The notes: generated from the letters alone by a model not told the origin. Positions 39,452 to 49,623 are shown, counted from the first letter of the stretch. The stretch: DNA of 64,000 nt from an uncultured Spirochaetaceae bacterium (GCA_902789325.1 CADANN010000004.1:186001-250000), one strand, 5' to 3'. A program made the numbers and translations.

Positions 39452-40438
39452 GTGGAAATCGTACACACTCCGGTTTTATTAAATGAGTGTCTGGAATATC
39501 TTTCTCCTTTGGGCGAATCATATGCTGATAAGGCATTGATGATTGATTCTACGCTTGGAGAGGGCGGCCATACTTATAATTTCTTGAAAAAATATCCGTC
39601 TCTTTCAGTTATCGGTCTTGATGCTGATAAGGTGATTCAGGCTCGTGCAAAAGAACGTCTTGCGGAGTTTGGAGAGCGTGTTCATTTTTATAACGGCTGG
39701 TTCCAGGACTTCTACGCAAATTACCCATCTGAATATGAACGCCCAAATATCATCCTTTTTGATTTGGGGATTTCTGTTTTCCACTACGAAAAATCTGAAC
39801 GCGGTTTTTCATTCCGTTATGATGAAAAACTTGATATGAGACTTAATTCTTCAGAAGGTGAGTCTGCTGCTGATTTAGTAAATGATTTGCCAGAAGAAAA
39901 GCTTGCTGATTTGATCTATCTGTATGGTGAGGAAAAGCTCAGCCGTCGTATTGCCCGTGCAATTGTAGAAGCTCGTAACGGTGGTCGTATTGAATCATCT
40001 AAGGCTCTTGCAGAAATTATCTGGAATGCTGTTCCTGCAAATTACCGCTATGGAAATATTCATCCGGCAACACGTACTTTCCAGGCTTTGCGTATTGCTG
40101 TAAATGGCGAACTTAAGCGTCTGCCTCTTGCACTTCATAATGCATTTGGATGTCTTAAAGAGGGCGGAAAAATGGGAGTTATTACTTTCCATTCTTTGGA
40201 AGATCGCATTGTTAAGAATTACTTCCGTAATCTTGGTAAGCAGTGTGTGTGCCCGCCAGAAGTTGCAATCTGTCGTTGTGGCGGCCAGCAGTGTGCTGAG
40301 CTTATTACACGTAAGCCAGTTGCACCAACTGAAGAGGAGGTTAAATCTAATTCACCTTCTCGCAGTGCAAAGTTAAGAGTTATCAGAAAAATTAAGGATG
40401 ATACAGAATATCATTTAGATGGAGTGGTAGGTTTTTAG
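39452..40438 (+). CDS. rsmH: 16S rRNA m4C1402 methyltransferase RsmH (MraW)
   Basis: SAM-dependent methyltransferase that modifies the P-site region of 16S rRNA. The 328-residue protein starts VHTPVLLNECLEYL (after the GTG) and has the SAM-binding loop DSTLGEGGHTYNFL, ILFDLGISVFH, ERGFSFRYDEKLDMRL, RIARAIVEAR and HSLEDRIVKNYF, all diagnostic. A very strong AGGTGGGG precedes the GTG start. Position after mraZ and before ftsL is the standard cluster order. Confidence 0.96.
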   Translation: MEIVHTPVLLNECLEYLSPLGESYADKALMIDSTLGEGGHTYNFLKKYPSLSVIGLDADKVIQARAKERLAEFGERVHFYNGWFQDFYANYPSEYERPNIILFDLGISVFHYEKSERGFSFRYDEKLDMRLNSSEGESAADLVNDLPEEKLADLIYLYGEEKLSRRIARAIVEARNGGRIESSKALAEIIWNAVPANYRYGNIHPATRTFQALRIAVNGELKRLPLALHNAFGCLKEGGKMGVITFHSLEDRIVKNYFRNLGKQCVCPPEVAICRCGGQQCAELITRKPVAPTEEEVKSNSPSRSAKLRVIRKIKDDTEYHLDGVVGF

Positions 40439-40441
40439 TTT

Positions 40442-40744
40442 ATGAAACGTGGTATTAAGGATTTTATAGTTAAATTTTTCTTCTGCGTATTTGTGCTTGC
40501 CATTCCAGCTGTGCTTTGCTTGTATGCAGCTCAGGCACGACGTTATACAGCTCTTACTTCTGAAATTAAGGAGCTTGAACGTAAACAGGAACGTCTTATT
40601 GAAGAGAACAAAAAGTTAGTAAGCGATATTGCAGTGCTTTCAAGTGCAGATAGAATAGAAAAGATTGCGGTTGAAGAGCTTGGAATGCACAAGGCTGAAA
40701 CAGAAGATATCGTGAGAGTTGAAATGACGGGAGAGAAAAAATAA
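40442..40744 (+). CDS. ftsL: Cell division protein FtsL
   Basis: Small bitopic septum protein that forms a complex with FtsB and FtsQ. The 100-residue protein has one transmembrane segment (about 9-29, IVKFFFCVFVLAIPAVLCLYA) and a coiled-coil periplasmic part (LTSEIKELERKQERLIEENKKL, quoted in part by the heptad residues), followed by RIEKIAVEELGMHKAE, as usual for FtsL. Sequence similarity in this family is low, so the assignment rests on topology, size and place between rsmH and murF. Confidence 0.82.
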   Translation: MKRGIKDFIVKFFFCVFVLAIPAVLCLYAAQARRYTALTSEIKELERKQERLIEENKKLVSDIAVLSSADRIEKIAVEELGMHKAETEDIVRVEMTGEKK

Positions 40745-42216
40745 TGGAAAGTCTGCTTACAAAAGAAGAACTTTTAGCTGCAGTAAAAGGCACTCAGATT
40801 GGCAGTGCTGAATGTTTATTTAACGACGTTCAGACAGACAGCCGCAATGTTTCTGCCGATAAGCCTTGTATGTTTGTGCCTCTTATGGGTGAGTTCCAGA
40901 ACGGACATAAATATATTCCAGATGTTCTAAAAGATGGAAAGAAGGCTTCTGTTGTTTTGATTAACAAGACTGAATATCAGGAAAAGGCAGCTTTTTACGA
41001 TGAACTTGCAGCTTCAAATTCTAAGGTTTGCTTTGTTTTAGTTGAAAACACTTTGCATGCACTTCAGGATGCTGCTGAAGCTTATGTAACTAAAAAATGC
41101 CGCAACATGATTCTTGTAAGCATTACCGGTTCAAGTGGAAAGACTACTACAAAAGAGCTTATGGTCAGCGTTGCTAAGGCTCATTTTGGTGATGCAGGTG
41201 TAGCTTATACTTATGGTAATCTGAATTCTGAAACAGGGCTTCCTCTTTCTGTATTCAAGATTCGTGGTGATGAAAAAATCGGAATCTTTGAAATGGGAAT
41301 GAACCGTGTAAACGAAATTGGTGAAATTTCTAAGGTTCTTAAGTCACGATACGGAATTATCACAAATATCGGAACTGCTCATATTGGTATTCTTGGAAGT
41401 CGCGAAAATATTGCTTTGGAAAAACGTAAGTCTCTTGCTTATATTCCTTCTGATGGTGCAGCCATTGTTGGTGCAGCTGATGATTTTGCAGATTTTTGTA
41501 CAGAAGGCCTTCGTGGTAAGGTTGTAAAGTTTGGTTTTGATGTTCCAGAGTCTGTAAGTGGCGTACATTTTATTGAAGATAAAGGACTTTTTGGAACAGA
41601 CTTTGAACTTGACGGTCTTCCAGTTCATCTTCCACTTTCTGGAAAATATAATTATCTGAATGCTTTGAGTGTAATTGCCTGTGCTAAGGAAATTGGCATT
41701 CCTGCAGCTGATATAAAGAAAGGACTTGAAAATGTAGCAACACTTTCTGGCCGTATGGAAGTTTGCGAGGCTACCTTGCGCAGCGGTAAAAAATCAATCC
41801 TTATAAAAGACTGCTACAATGCAAATCTTGATTCAATGATGAAGGTAATTGATTTCTGTGGCGAGCTCAAAAACGTTGGCAAAAAGATTTTTGTTCTTGC
41901 AGATATGAAAGAGCTTGGCGCTGAATCAAAGACATCTCACAAAGCAATTGGAAATCGTATTAGTGAAGTAAAACCAGAGCTTGTATATCTTGTTGGTCCT
42001 GAAATGAAGGCTGCTTATGATGCAGTTTTTGCTGCTGATGATAAAATCAATGCAAAATGGTTTGATTATTCATCAGATACTAACTTTGAAAAAATAGCTG
42101 GTGATATTAATTTGCTTGCTGGCGAAAACGATGTAATTTTATTAAAAGGTTCTCATTCTATGCAGCTTGAAAAACTTGTACCTCTTCTTTGCGGAACTGA
42201 AGGGGAGGTTTGCTAA
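40744..42216 (+). CDS. murF: UDP-N-acetylmuramoyl-tripeptide--D-alanyl-D-alanine ligase
   Basis: Adds D-Ala-D-Ala to the muramoyl tripeptide in peptidoglycan precursor synthesis (cytoplasm). The 490 residues show DVQTDSRNVSADKPCMFVPL, the ATP loop ITGSSGKTTTKELM, TYGNLNSETGLPLSV, EMGMNRVNEIGEIS, GTAHIGILGSRENIALEK, LSGKYNYLNALS, and DCYNANLDSM with the C-terminal VYLVGPEM. The start shares one base with the ftsL stop (TAATG). The next gene is ftsW; no mraY or murD is present in between, a shortened treponemal version of the cluster. Confidence 0.93.
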   Translation: MESLLTKEELLAAVKGTQIGSAECLFNDVQTDSRNVSADKPCMFVPLMGEFQNGHKYIPDVLKDGKKASVVLINKTEYQEKAAFYDELAASNSKVCFVLVENTLHALQDAAEAYVTKKCRNMILVSITGSSGKTTTKELMVSVAKAHFGDAGVAYTYGNLNSETGLPLSVFKIRGDEKIGIFEMGMNRVNEIGEISKVLKSRYGIITNIGTAHIGILGSRENIALEKRKSLAYIPSDGAAIVGAADDFADFCTEGLRGKVVKFGFDVPESVSGVHFIEDKGLFGTDFELDGLPVHLPLSGKYNYLNALSVIACAKEIGIPAADIKKGLENVATLSGRMEVCEATLRSGKKSILIKDCYNANLDSMMKVIDFCGELKNVGKKIFVLADMKELGAESKTSHKAIGNRISEVKPELVYLVGPEMKAAYDAVFAADDKINAKWFDYSSDTNFEKIAGDINLLAGENDVILLKGSHSMQLEKLVPLLCGTEGEVC

Positions 42217-42218
42217 GA

Positions 42219-43406
42219 ATGAATCAGTTTACATTTTACGCGAATAAACCTTCGCAGAACTATAACAAAATTGACATCTGGCTGCTTGGCTCTGTTCTTC
42301 TTCTGTGGGGACTTGGGATTTTTACTCTCTATATCTGTTCTCAGAACTTTGCAATGAGAGCATTCGGAGATCCGATTTATTTTGTAAAACGTCAGCTTTT
42401 GTGTTCTGCAGTAGGATTTGTTTTATTTGCAGGTTTTATGTTTACTGATATGAAATATATCAGAAACTTTGTAGGTATCATTGTAATTGTAACTTTTATT
42501 TTGTGCCTGCTTACTTTTATACCTGGTATTTCAATTACAAAGAATGGTGCACGCCGCTGGATTCGTATGCCTGGTAATTTTACTTTCCAGCCTTCGGAGC
42601 TTGTTAAGTTTGCACTTGTTCTTTTCCTTGCTAATTATTTTGATAAGCAGGATAAACTTTTGGATCCGGAAGGAAAAACTGTATTCCCTTGTGTAATCAT
42701 TTTTATTCTTTTTGCCGGAGTTGTTTTTGCACAAAAGGATTTTTCATCTGGTGTATTCATCTTGTTGATTGGAATTCTTTTGTTCTTTGTATCAGGTGCA
42801 AAACTTGTATGGATTTTCCCGTTTGCACTTCTTGCAATCCCTGCAGCATTTCTTATGATTACGTTGAATCCTTACAGACTTCAGCGTTTGATCGGTTGGA
42901 TTAGCCCTGATGAGTTTGGCTCTACAATCAACTATCAGAGTCTTAATGCTAAACGTGCAATCAGTGCCGGTGGAGTATGGGGAAGCGGAATTGGAAGCGG
43001 TCTTTCAAAAATCAATAGTATTCCAGAAGTTCAGGCTGACTACATTTTCGCCGGCTGGGCTGAAGCTATGGGCTATATTGGTGTAGTTCTTTATTTTGTA
43101 CTTTTGATTTTCTTTGCTTACAGAGGGTATAAAGCAGCTTTTGAAAATCCAGATAAATTTTCAGCTCTTTCAACCTTCGGTTGTGTTTCTGCAATTGTAA
43201 TTCAGTCAGTTGTAAACACTATGGTTGTTTGTGGTTTACTTCCTACAACAGGAATTAACCTTCCGTTCTTCTCACTTGGAGGAACTTCAATTATTGTAAC
43301 TCTCGCAATGTGCGGCTTTATTGTTAATGCTTCACGCTGCGAAAAAATAGATGAAAAAATTGTTGAAAGTGACGACATTAATATAGAGTCACTTTCGTAC
43401 TTATAA
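42219..43406 (+). CDS. ftsW: Peptidoglycan glycosyltransferase / division protein FtsW
   Basis: SEDS-family enzyme polymerising lipid II at the septum. The 395-residue membrane protein has about ten helices and the family motifs NGARRWIRMPGNFTFQPSELVKFALVLFLANYF (quoted as NGARRWIRM and FQPSELVK), RLIGWISP, QSLNAKRAISAGGVWGSGIG, EVQADYIFAGWAEAMGYIG and LPTTGINLPFFSLGGTS. The ATG at 42219, ten bases after AGGGGAGG, is preferred over a TTG at 42210. It starts two bases after the murF stop. Confidence 0.95.
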   Translation: MNQFTFYANKPSQNYNKIDIWLLGSVLLLWGLGIFTLYICSQNFAMRAFGDPIYFVKRQLLCSAVGFVLFAGFMFTDMKYIRNFVGIIVIVTFILCLLTFIPGISITKNGARRWIRMPGNFTFQPSELVKFALVLFLANYFDKQDKLLDPEGKTVFPCVIIFILFAGVVFAQKDFSSGVFILLIGILLFFVSGAKLVWIFPFALLAIPAAFLMITLNPYRLQRLIGWISPDEFGSTINYQSLNAKRAISAGGVWGSGIGSGLSKINSIPEVQADYIFAGWAEAMGYIGVVLYFVLLIFFAYRGYKAAFENPDKFSALSTFGCVSAIVIQSVVNTMVVCGLLPTTGINLPFFSLGGTSIIVTLAMCGFIVNASRCEKIDEKIVESDDINIESLSYL

Positions 43407-43423
43407 AAAGGTGGATAGGAAAA

Positions 43424-44269
43424 ATGAGTGATGTGAGTTTGTTAGTTGCAGATGATTATCTTGAGAAGGATTATTTTCTTTCTGAAGAATTCGATGGAGC
43501 CTCAGATGGTAAAACCGAACGCAAAGTCAAATTTATTAAGGTGATTTTTTGCGTCCTCTGTTTTGCACTTCTGTGTGAACTTGTTATTTACAAGTACATT
43601 ATGCCTAGCTTTTCAAGTCCAAAGGTTACTGTAACCGGACAGAAAGAGTATTCTGCAGAAGAGATTGCAAGACTTCTTTTGCCAATGAATGCTACAAGCT
43701 GGTTTAATTTTGATGTAGATCAGGCTGTTTCAATTCTTTCATCAGAAGCGGGAATTGACCATGTTGTTGTTGAAAAGAAATTTCCTGATAAAATCTATGT
43801 AAATGTTGCAGAACGCGAGCCAGTTGCTGTTACTTTTGTTGTAGAAAATGGAAGTACATCTCCTGTTCAGATTGATAAAAATGGAGTTTTGTTTCCTGGA
43901 AAAAAAGCACCTTCAAATGAAGATTTGCTTCCTATAGTTTCAGGACTTCCTGTAGAATATATGTCTAAGGGAATGAGAATTCCTTCAAAATACAGACCTC
44001 TCATTGATCAGATTTCAAAAATCAGCGAGCTTCCCCAGCATTATTTTGCAAGTCTTTCTGAAATCTGTGTACTTCCAAAGGATTCTGGAAATTATGAACT
44101 TGCTCTTATTCCTGCACAGTCAAAAGTGAAAGTTCTTACCGACCGAGCCTTGAATGAAGACGCATTAAAGTATATGCTAGTAGTGCTTGATGTAGTTACT
44201 CAGGTTGGAAAAGATAACGTTGCCGCTATTGATATGCGTTATGGTTCAATTTCCTACATCACAAGATAG
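43424..44269 (+). CDS. ftsQ: Cell division protein FtsQ/DivIB
   Basis: Bitopic division protein linking the septal ring. The 281-residue protein has a polar N-terminal tail, a single transmembrane helix (about 37-56, FIKVIFCVLCFALLCELVIY) and a periplasmic POTRA domain (VTVTGQKEYSAEEIARLL, VVVEKKFPDKIYVNVAEREPVAV), followed by the FtsQ-type beta region (IDKNGVLFPG). The assignment is based on this architecture and on the position between ftsW and ftsA. GGTGG precedes the ATG. Confidence 0.88.
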   Translation: MSDVSLLVADDYLEKDYFLSEEFDGASDGKTERKVKFIKVIFCVLCFALLCELVIYKYIMPSFSSPKVTVTGQKEYSAEEIARLLLPMNATSWFNFDVDQAVSILSSEAGIDHVVVEKKFPDKIYVNVAEREPVAVTFVVENGSTSPVQIDKNGVLFPGKKAPSNEDLLPIVSGLPVEYMSKGMRIPSKYRPLIDQISKISELPQHYFASLSEICVLPKDSGNYELALIPAQSKVKVLTDRALNEDALKYMLVVLDVVTQVGKDNVAAIDMRYGSISYITR

Positions 44270-44288
44270 TTCAGAGGTTATTTAGAAA

Positions 44289-45563
44289 ATGGCAGAAGGA
44301 AAAGTAGTCGGACTTGATATTGGAACAAGTATGATTCGCGTAGCTATAGGAGAGTTGGATCCTGATACTGGAAACATCCGCATAGCTGGAACTGCATCAC
44401 GAAAATCAGCCGGACTTAGAAACGGTGTAATAGTAAATATTGAAGATGCAAAAAATGCCATTAAAGAGACAATAGACGCCGCCGAGCAGAATGCGGGTAC
44501 AACCGTTGAATCTGTTATAACTGCAATTGGCGGTTCTCAGATTGAAAGCCAGAATTCACGTGGAGCAGTTCCTGTTTCAAGTGCAAATAAATCAACAAAA
44601 GAAATTTCTCGTTCTGATGTTGAGCGTGTTATTGAATGTGCAACTGCAATCAAAGTTCCCGATGACCGCGAAAAACTTCACGTAATTCCACAGAATTATA
44701 TTGTAGATGGAATTGGTGGAATTCAAGATCCTATTCACCGTATTGGAACAAAACTTGAGGCAGACGTTCATATTGTAACTGCTGCAAAAACAATCATTCA
44801 GAATATCCGCTCTTGTATTTCCCGTTCAGATTATATTCTGGATGGGGTTATGCTTAAGACTCTTGCACAGACTCAGTCAGTTTGTCATCAGGATGAAATG
44901 GAGCTTGGCTCAATTTTGATTGATATGGGCGCTGGTACTACAGATGTTTTACTGCTTGTAAAAGGTGCTCCAATCGGAACTTTTTCTATTCCTGTTGGTG
45001 GAAACCTTGTTACAAACGACATTTCTGTTGTTGCAGGTATTTCTACTGCTGCGGCAGAAGAAATAAAGCTTCAGAGTGGATGCTGCTGGGCAGAGGGAAT
45101 TACTCCGGAAAATGATCTGGATGTAGTTTTGCCAGGTGTTGGCGGACGTGCTCCAGAGGTAATGAAGCGTTCTCAGCTTACTCAGATTATTCAGGCTCGT
45201 GTTGAGCAGATTTTTACACTTGTAAAGGCTGCTTTACGAAAAAATATTGGAGATTCAATCAAAGAACTTTCAGGAAATATTATTCTTACCGGTGGTGGTG
45301 CAATGATGGAAGGTGTAATTGACCTTGCACAGAAGGTTTTCCATACAACATCAGTAAGACTTGGTGTTCCGGAAAGTCTTGGTGGTATTGAAGAAGATTA
45401 CCGCAGACCTGATTTTGCTACAGTAATTGGTCTTGTGCTTGCAAATAAATCTCTTGCAAGCGGTAAAGATAAAGGTCGCCGCGGAAAAGTTCATTCTGCT
45501 AAAAAAGAAAAGCAGAAGGGCGGAGAGAGCGTTCTTAAGAAAATTTTTAAATCGTTATTTTAG
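44289..45563 (+). CDS. ftsA: Cell division protein FtsA
   Basis: Actin-like protein that anchors FtsZ to the membrane. The 424-residue protein has the phosphate-1 motif VGLDIGTSMIRVAIGE, the 1C-domain region with TAIGGSQIESQNSRG, VIPQNYIVDG, the phosphate-2 motif SILIDMGAGTTDVLLL, IPVGGNLVTNDIS and the adenosine motif IILTGGGAMMEGV. A basic linker precedes a C-terminal amphipathic helix (SVLKKIFKSLF) that fits the membrane-targeting sequence. Directly followed by ftsZ. Confidence 0.96.
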   Translation: MAEGKVVGLDIGTSMIRVAIGELDPDTGNIRIAGTASRKSAGLRNGVIVNIEDAKNAIKETIDAAEQNAGTTVESVITAIGGSQIESQNSRGAVPVSSANKSTKEISRSDVERVIECATAIKVPDDREKLHVIPQNYIVDGIGGIQDPIHRIGTKLEADVHIVTAAKTIIQNIRSCISRSDYILDGVMLKTLAQTQSVCHQDEMELGSILIDMGAGTTDVLLLVKGAPIGTFSIPVGGNLVTNDISVVAGISTAAAEEIKLQSGCCWAEGITPENDLDVVLPGVGGRAPEVMKRSQLTQIIQARVEQIFTLVKAALRKNIGDSIKELSGNIILTGGGAMMEGVIDLAQKVFHTTSVRLGVPESLGGIEEDYRRPDFATVIGLVLANKSLASGKDKGRRGKVHSAKKEKQKGGESVLKKIFKSLF

Positions 45564-45598
45564 TGTACGCTTGGGGAAGCGTTTGAGTGGGAGGAAAT

Positions 45599-46951
45599 AT
45601 GGGAAATCTTGGCATTTCAATTGTAGACGACGAAACAGATTATGAATCGGAAGTTTCTGGCTGCAGTCCAACTGTAATTAAAGTTGTTGGCTGTGGTGGC
45701 GGTGGTTCTAACGCCGTAAACAGAATGATTTTCCGCGAACTCAGTAATGTAGACTTCATCGTTTTGAATACTGACTTGCAGGCACTTGGCCGTTCACGCG
45801 CTAAGACTAAGCTTGCTATTGGTCAGAAAGTTACAAAAGGTCTTGGTGCAGGCGGTAAACCAGAAGTAGGTGAGCAGGCTGCAGAAGAAGACAAAGAACT
45901 TATTACAAATGAACTCCGCGGTGCCGATATGGTATTTATTACTGCCGGTATGGGTGGGGGAACAGGAACTGGTTCTGCTCCTGTTGTTGCAAGAATTGCT
46001 AAAGAACTCGGATGCCTTACTGTAGCTGTTGTTACAACTCCTTTTGAATTTGAAGGAAATGTACGTATGCGTCAGGCTAAGGAAGGTCTGAAAAAACTTC
46101 ATGAACAGGTAGACTCACTTATCGTTATCCCTAACGAACAGCTTTTCAAAAATATTGATAAAAACCTTACTGTAAAAGAATCCTTCAAAAAGGCTGACGA
46201 AGTTTTGTGTCAGGGTGTTGAAGGTATTTCGAATATTATTACAAACCCTGGTGATGTTAATACCGACTTTGCTGATGTTCGTAACGCAATGGCAGGTCAG
46301 GGTAATGCAATCTTTGGAATTGGTATTGGTGAAGGCGAAAACCGTGCAACAGATGCTGCTTATAACGCTATTCATAATCCAATGCTTGAGAATTCGAAGA
46401 TTGACGGTGCTAAGAACCTTCTTGTAAACATCTGTGCTTCTGAAGAAATTACTCTTAGCGAAGTTGGCGAAATCTGTAAGATTGTTTCTGCATCAGCTGA
46501 TGAAAACTACAATATGTTCTGGGGACAGGTTACTCAGCCAGAACTCGAAGGAAAAATCAGCGTAACTGTAATTGCAACTGGATTTGAAGATTCTGGAAAA
46601 ATTGCAATTGAACAGCCTGAAGTTGTTCCTGAAGAAAAGCCAGAGCCAAAGACTTTGCCAAATGATGTTGTAGGACTTTCAGAAATGAATCAGCTTCTTC
46701 ATACAAATACAGCAAGTGGTTCATCTTTGGGTGGAGAATTTGTTGCTTCTCATAGTATGACAAAACCTGCAGATTCAACTGAAAAGAAGGGAACTCTTGC
46801 AGCTGGAATTTTTGCTGATGATAAAACAGCTGGCTCAACTCCTGGAAGTTTTGTTCCACCAACTGGATTTGTTGTCGATCAAACTGATTTATCTAAACCA
46901 GCTATCTGGAATAAGAGCGACTATAGTAGAACTATCCGTTTGGATGACTAA
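45599..46951 (+). CDS. ftsZ: Cell division protein FtsZ
   Basis: Tubulin-like GTPase forming the Z ring. The 450-residue protein has [17 protein letters not shown], the nucleotide motif [65 protein letters not shown] and the T7-like region; a long flexible linker (about 340-430) ends in a C-terminal peptide ([15 protein letters not shown]) that could contact FtsA. The ATG at 45599 with GGGAGG upstream is preferred over a GTG at 45587. Its stop shares one base with the xerD-like start. Confidence 0.97.
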   Translation: MGNLGISIVDDETDYESEVSGCSPTVIKVVGCGGGGSNAVNRMIFRELSNVDFIVLNTDLQALGRSRAKTKLAIGQKVTKGLGAGGKPEVGEQAAEEDKELITNELRGADMVFITAGMGGGTGTGSAPVVARIAKELGCLTVAVVTTPFEFEGNVRMRQAKEGLKKLHEQVDSLIVIPNEQLFKNIDKNLTVKESFKKADEVLCQGVEGISNIITNPGDVNTDFADVRNAMAGQGNAIFGIGIGEGENRATDAAYNAIHNPMLENSKIDGAKNLLVNICASEEITLSEVGEICKIVSASADENYNMFWGQVTQPELEGKISVTVIATGFEDSGKIAIEQPEVVPEEKPEPKTLPNDVVGLSEMNQLLHTNTASGSSLGGEFVASHSMTKPADSTEKKGTLAAGIFADDKTAGSTPGSFVPPTGFVVDQTDLSKPAIWNKSDYSRTIRLDD

Positions 46952-47835
46952 TGACAATTGAGATTTTGCTGAATCAGTTTTATTCGGATTTAATTCTGGT
47001 AAAACGTGATTCAGAGCAGACTGCAATAACTTATAAGATTTCTGCAGAGGAATTTCTGAACTGGCTTGTAACTCAAAGAATCAAGCTTAAAGATGTTTCC
47101 GTTCAGAATTTATTGTATTATCTTATAAACAGGCAGGAAAATGGCTGCTCGGAGCTAACTATTGCAAAGGATATTTCTGGCATAAGGGCTTTGGGTGACT
47201 ATCTTGTACGCAAGGGAATGTGGGAAGAAAATGTTGCACTTTCTCTTGATAAGCCTAAAACCGCACGTCATTTGCCAAAGGTGCTTTCTATTGAACAGAT
47301 AGATGCTTTGCTTGGTTGTATTGATACTTCTACTGCGAGTGGAAAACGTGACGATGCACTTTTTGAACTGATTTATTCGTGTGGTCTGCGTATCAGCGAA
47401 GCTTGTACCTTAAAGATTGCCAATGTGCATTTAGATGAAAGACTGATTCTGGTGCACGGCAAAGGTGATAAGGAAAGACTTGTTCCGTTTGGAGAGCGGG
47501 CATTGGAAAAGATGCTTGTTTATCTGAACGAAGTGAGGCCGGAACTTGTAAAGGGCCGCAATGTTGCAGAGTTTTTTGTAAACTATCGCGGCGAGCCTAT
47601 TTCGCGTAAAGGAGTCTGGAAGCGTTTTAAGGAACTCGAAGCCTTGAGCGGGATAGACGCAAAGGTTCATACCCTGCGGCATTCGTTTGCAACACACCTT
47701 CTTGCGGGTGGTGCAGATTTACGTTCGGTACAGGAGTTGCTTGGTCACAGTGATTTGAGTACAACTACGATTTACACCCACGTTACCGATAAGCAGCTTG
47801 AAGATGCGCACGAAAAGTATTTTTCGATGGAATAA
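46951..47835 (+). CDS. xerD: Tyrosine recombinase XerD
   Basis: Resolves chromosome dimers together with XerC. The 294-residue protein has the SAM-like core-binding domain (about 1-90), LSIEQIDALLGCIDT, and the catalytic residues Arg in YSCGLRISEACTL, Lys in GKGDKERLVPF, His-x-x-Arg in HTLRHSFATHLL, His in LGHSDLSTTTIYTH and the Tyr in that last block. All residues for catalysis are present. Coupling to ftsZ (TAATG overlap) and the presence of a second Xer protein at 56576 support the Xer system. It is not a phage integrase. Confidence 0.93.
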   Translation: MTIEILLNQFYSDLILVKRDSEQTAITYKISAEEFLNWLVTQRIKLKDVSVQNLLYYLINRQENGCSELTIAKDISGIRALGDYLVRKGMWEENVALSLDKPKTARHLPKVLSIEQIDALLGCIDTSTASGKRDDALFELIYSCGLRISEACTLKIANVHLDERLILVHGKGDKERLVPFGERALEKMLVYLNEVRPELVKGRNVAEFFVNYRGEPISRKGVWKRFKELEALSGIDAKVHTLRHSFATHLLAGGADLRSVQELLGHSDLSTTTIYTHVTDKQLEDAHEKYFSME

Positions 47836-47852
47836 AAAAGGAGATTTCTGAT

Positions 47853-48572
47853 ATGAAAAAAATTGTGCCTTTATTTATCTTAATTACAGTTTGTCTTACT
47901 TCTTGCCGTGTTTCGAATAAACAGATAATCCGTCAGCAGCATCTTGAGGAGGGTGTAGAAAGCCCTACAACTGTGGAAGAACTTAAAGACGCAATTGAAA
48001 AATATCAGAAACGTGTTGCAGATATTCAGCTGGCACAGAGTCAGATTGGAATCTGGTATAAAATTCTTGGAACCCGCTATCTTGATCAGAAAATGTATGG
48101 GGAAGCTTTGAAGTGTTTCCAGGAAGCCTTGCAGTATTATCCTAATAATCAGAATCTATATTATTATGTTGGTGTGTGTGCTGGTTATATGTCGCATGCA
48201 GCCATGGACTTTGGTGGCAGTGGAAGCACCGAAGTAAAATATAACTACCTTAAGCTTGCAGAAGAAGCTTATCTTCGTGCAGTTGAAATTGAAGACCGCT
48301 ATGTGCGTGCCCTTTATGGTCTTGGTGTACTTTATGTTTTCGAACTTGATGAACCTGCAAAGGCCATTCCTTATCTAGAAAAATCTCTTACAATCGATAC
48401 AAAAAACATTGATGCCATGTTTGTTCTGGCTCGCGCATATTATTCTAATTTTGAATTTGACAAATCTGCCCAAATGTATGATAAAATAATAAACACCACA
48501 AAATCCGCCGAGAAAAAAGCAACCGCAGAGGAGAACAAAAAAACAGTTTTAGATGCAGCTTACTCTAACTGA
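47853..48572 (+). CDS. TPR-repeat lipoprotein
   Basis: A 239-residue exported lipoprotein. The signal peptide (KKIVPLFILITVCLTSC) ends in a lipobox with the modified Cys at about position 18. Helical TPR units follow (KMYGEALKCFQEALQYYPNNQNLYYYVG, EAYLRAVEIEDRYVRALYGLGVLYVFEL, KAIPYLEKSLTIDTKNIDAMFVLARAYY; quoted by segment). Its role in the division cluster is unknown but TPR lipoproteins often act as envelope assembly factors. A GGAG site precedes the ATG. It overlaps dprA by 20 bases. Confidence 0.8.
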   Translation: MKKIVPLFILITVCLTSCRVSNKQIIRQQHLEEGVESPTTVEELKDAIEKYQKRVADIQLAQSQIGIWYKILGTRYLDQKMYGEALKCFQEALQYYPNNQNLYYYVGVCAGYMSHAAMDFGGSGSTEVKYNYLKLAEEAYLRAVEIEDRYVRALYGLGVLYVFELDEPAKAIPYLEKSLTIDTKNIDAMFVLARAYYSNFEFDKSAQMYDKIINTTKSAEKKATAEENKKTVLDAAYSN

Positions 48573-49623
48573 AACTAAAGGCGAAAGCCTTATTTTAAGT
48601 ATTTTTGTAGCGGGAATTTCATTTTTAGACTTTAATCAGAAAATAAATTTGATAAAAAATCTTGACAGTCCTCACTTCCTTGCATTACAGTCTATAGAAG
48701 AAATATTTAAATTTGCGCAATGCGACGTAAAGCCTCGTGCCGTCTGGAATGGTTCTGAAGGTCTTCGTATGGCTAAAGCAGCGGCATATCAGTGTGAAAG
48801 GCTTGGAATAAAAGTAATTTTACATGATGATATTCGCTATCCCGAGTCGTTGCGGCAGATTGCAGATCCGCCGTTTCTACTTTTTGTACGAGGGAATGAA
48901 AAACTGCTTACTGGCCAATGTGTTTCTGTCGTGGGAACGCGGAGACTAAGCACTGCCGGTAGAACAGCAGCAAGAGCTTTTGCTTATGAAGCGGCTAATA
49001 ACGGTTGTAATGTTATCAGCGGGCTGGCCGCTGGGGCTGATTCTTATGCTCACCTTGGTGCGCTTGATGCGTATTATGATTGGTGTGAGAAAAACAGTTG
49101 TGAAGGCACTGAATATCCACTTGGGCATACAATAGCAGTTTTGCCGAGTGCCATAGATAATATTGTGCCATACACAAATAAAAAACTTGCAGCGCAGATT
49201 TTACAAAGCGGTGGGTGTATTATAAGTGAATATGCACCGGGTATGCCAACTAATAAATGGCAGTTTGTTGCCCGAAACCGTATTGTAGCAGGTATGGCTC
49301 CTGCCACGGTTGTGATTGAAGCACCAAACGGAAGCGGGGCTTTGATTACTGCGGACTTCGCTCTTGAAGACGGACGTGATGTGTTTTTTCATGAAGTGGC
49401 CTTTGGAGAGGCTGCTGAGAAAATCTCACAGGTGGTAAAGTCCGATCTGGAAAAAAAACATGCCACAGGACGTGTGAGCAAGTTCAAAATGGAAAATTGT
49501 CCGGAACGCTTTTTGAAAGAAGGAGCTCCGGTAATTAAAGATTATAAAGATTTCTGTGTAGCGTTGGCCGAAATGCCGGGACTGCACAGTCAGGTTCCTC
49601 TTCAGGGGGAGCTTTTTACATAA
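48553..49623 (+). CDS. dprA: DNA-processing protein DprA
   Basis: Loads RecA on incoming single-stranded DNA in transformation and has other recombination roles. The 356-residue protein has a Rossmann-like core with GIKVILHDDIRYPESLRQIADPP, FVRGNEKLLTGQCVSVVGTRR, NGCNVISGLAAGADSYAH, TIAVLPSAIDNIVPY, GGCIISEYAPGM and FVARNRIVAGMAPATVVIEAPNGSGALITADFALEDGRDVF (shown in short segments). An N-terminal SAM-like region precedes it. There is no C-terminal DML1 domain, or only a reduced one. The ATG lies inside the lipoprotein gene, indicating translational coupling. Confidence 0.92.
   Translation: MQLTLTETKGESLILSIFVAGISFLDFNQKINLIKNLDSPHFLALQSIEEIFKFAQCDVKPRAVWNGSEGLRMAKAAAYQCERLGIKVILHDDIRYPESLRQIADPPFLLFVRGNEKLLTGQCVSVVGTRRLSTAGRTAARAFAYEAANNGCNVISGLAAGADSYAHLGALDAYYDWCEKNSCEGTEYPLGHTIAVLPSAIDNIVPYTNKKLAAQILQSGGCIISEYAPGMPTNKWQFVARNRIVAGMAPATVVIEAPNGSGALITADFALEDGRDVFFHEVAFGEAAEKISQVVKSDLEKKHATGRVSKFKMENCPERFLKEGAPVIKDYKDFCVALAEMPGLHSQVPLQGELFT

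Noticed and set aside
46951..47835. Phage or integron integrase
   Set aside because: The protein is coupled to ftsZ and has XerD features; no attachment site, phage gene or cassette is nearby.
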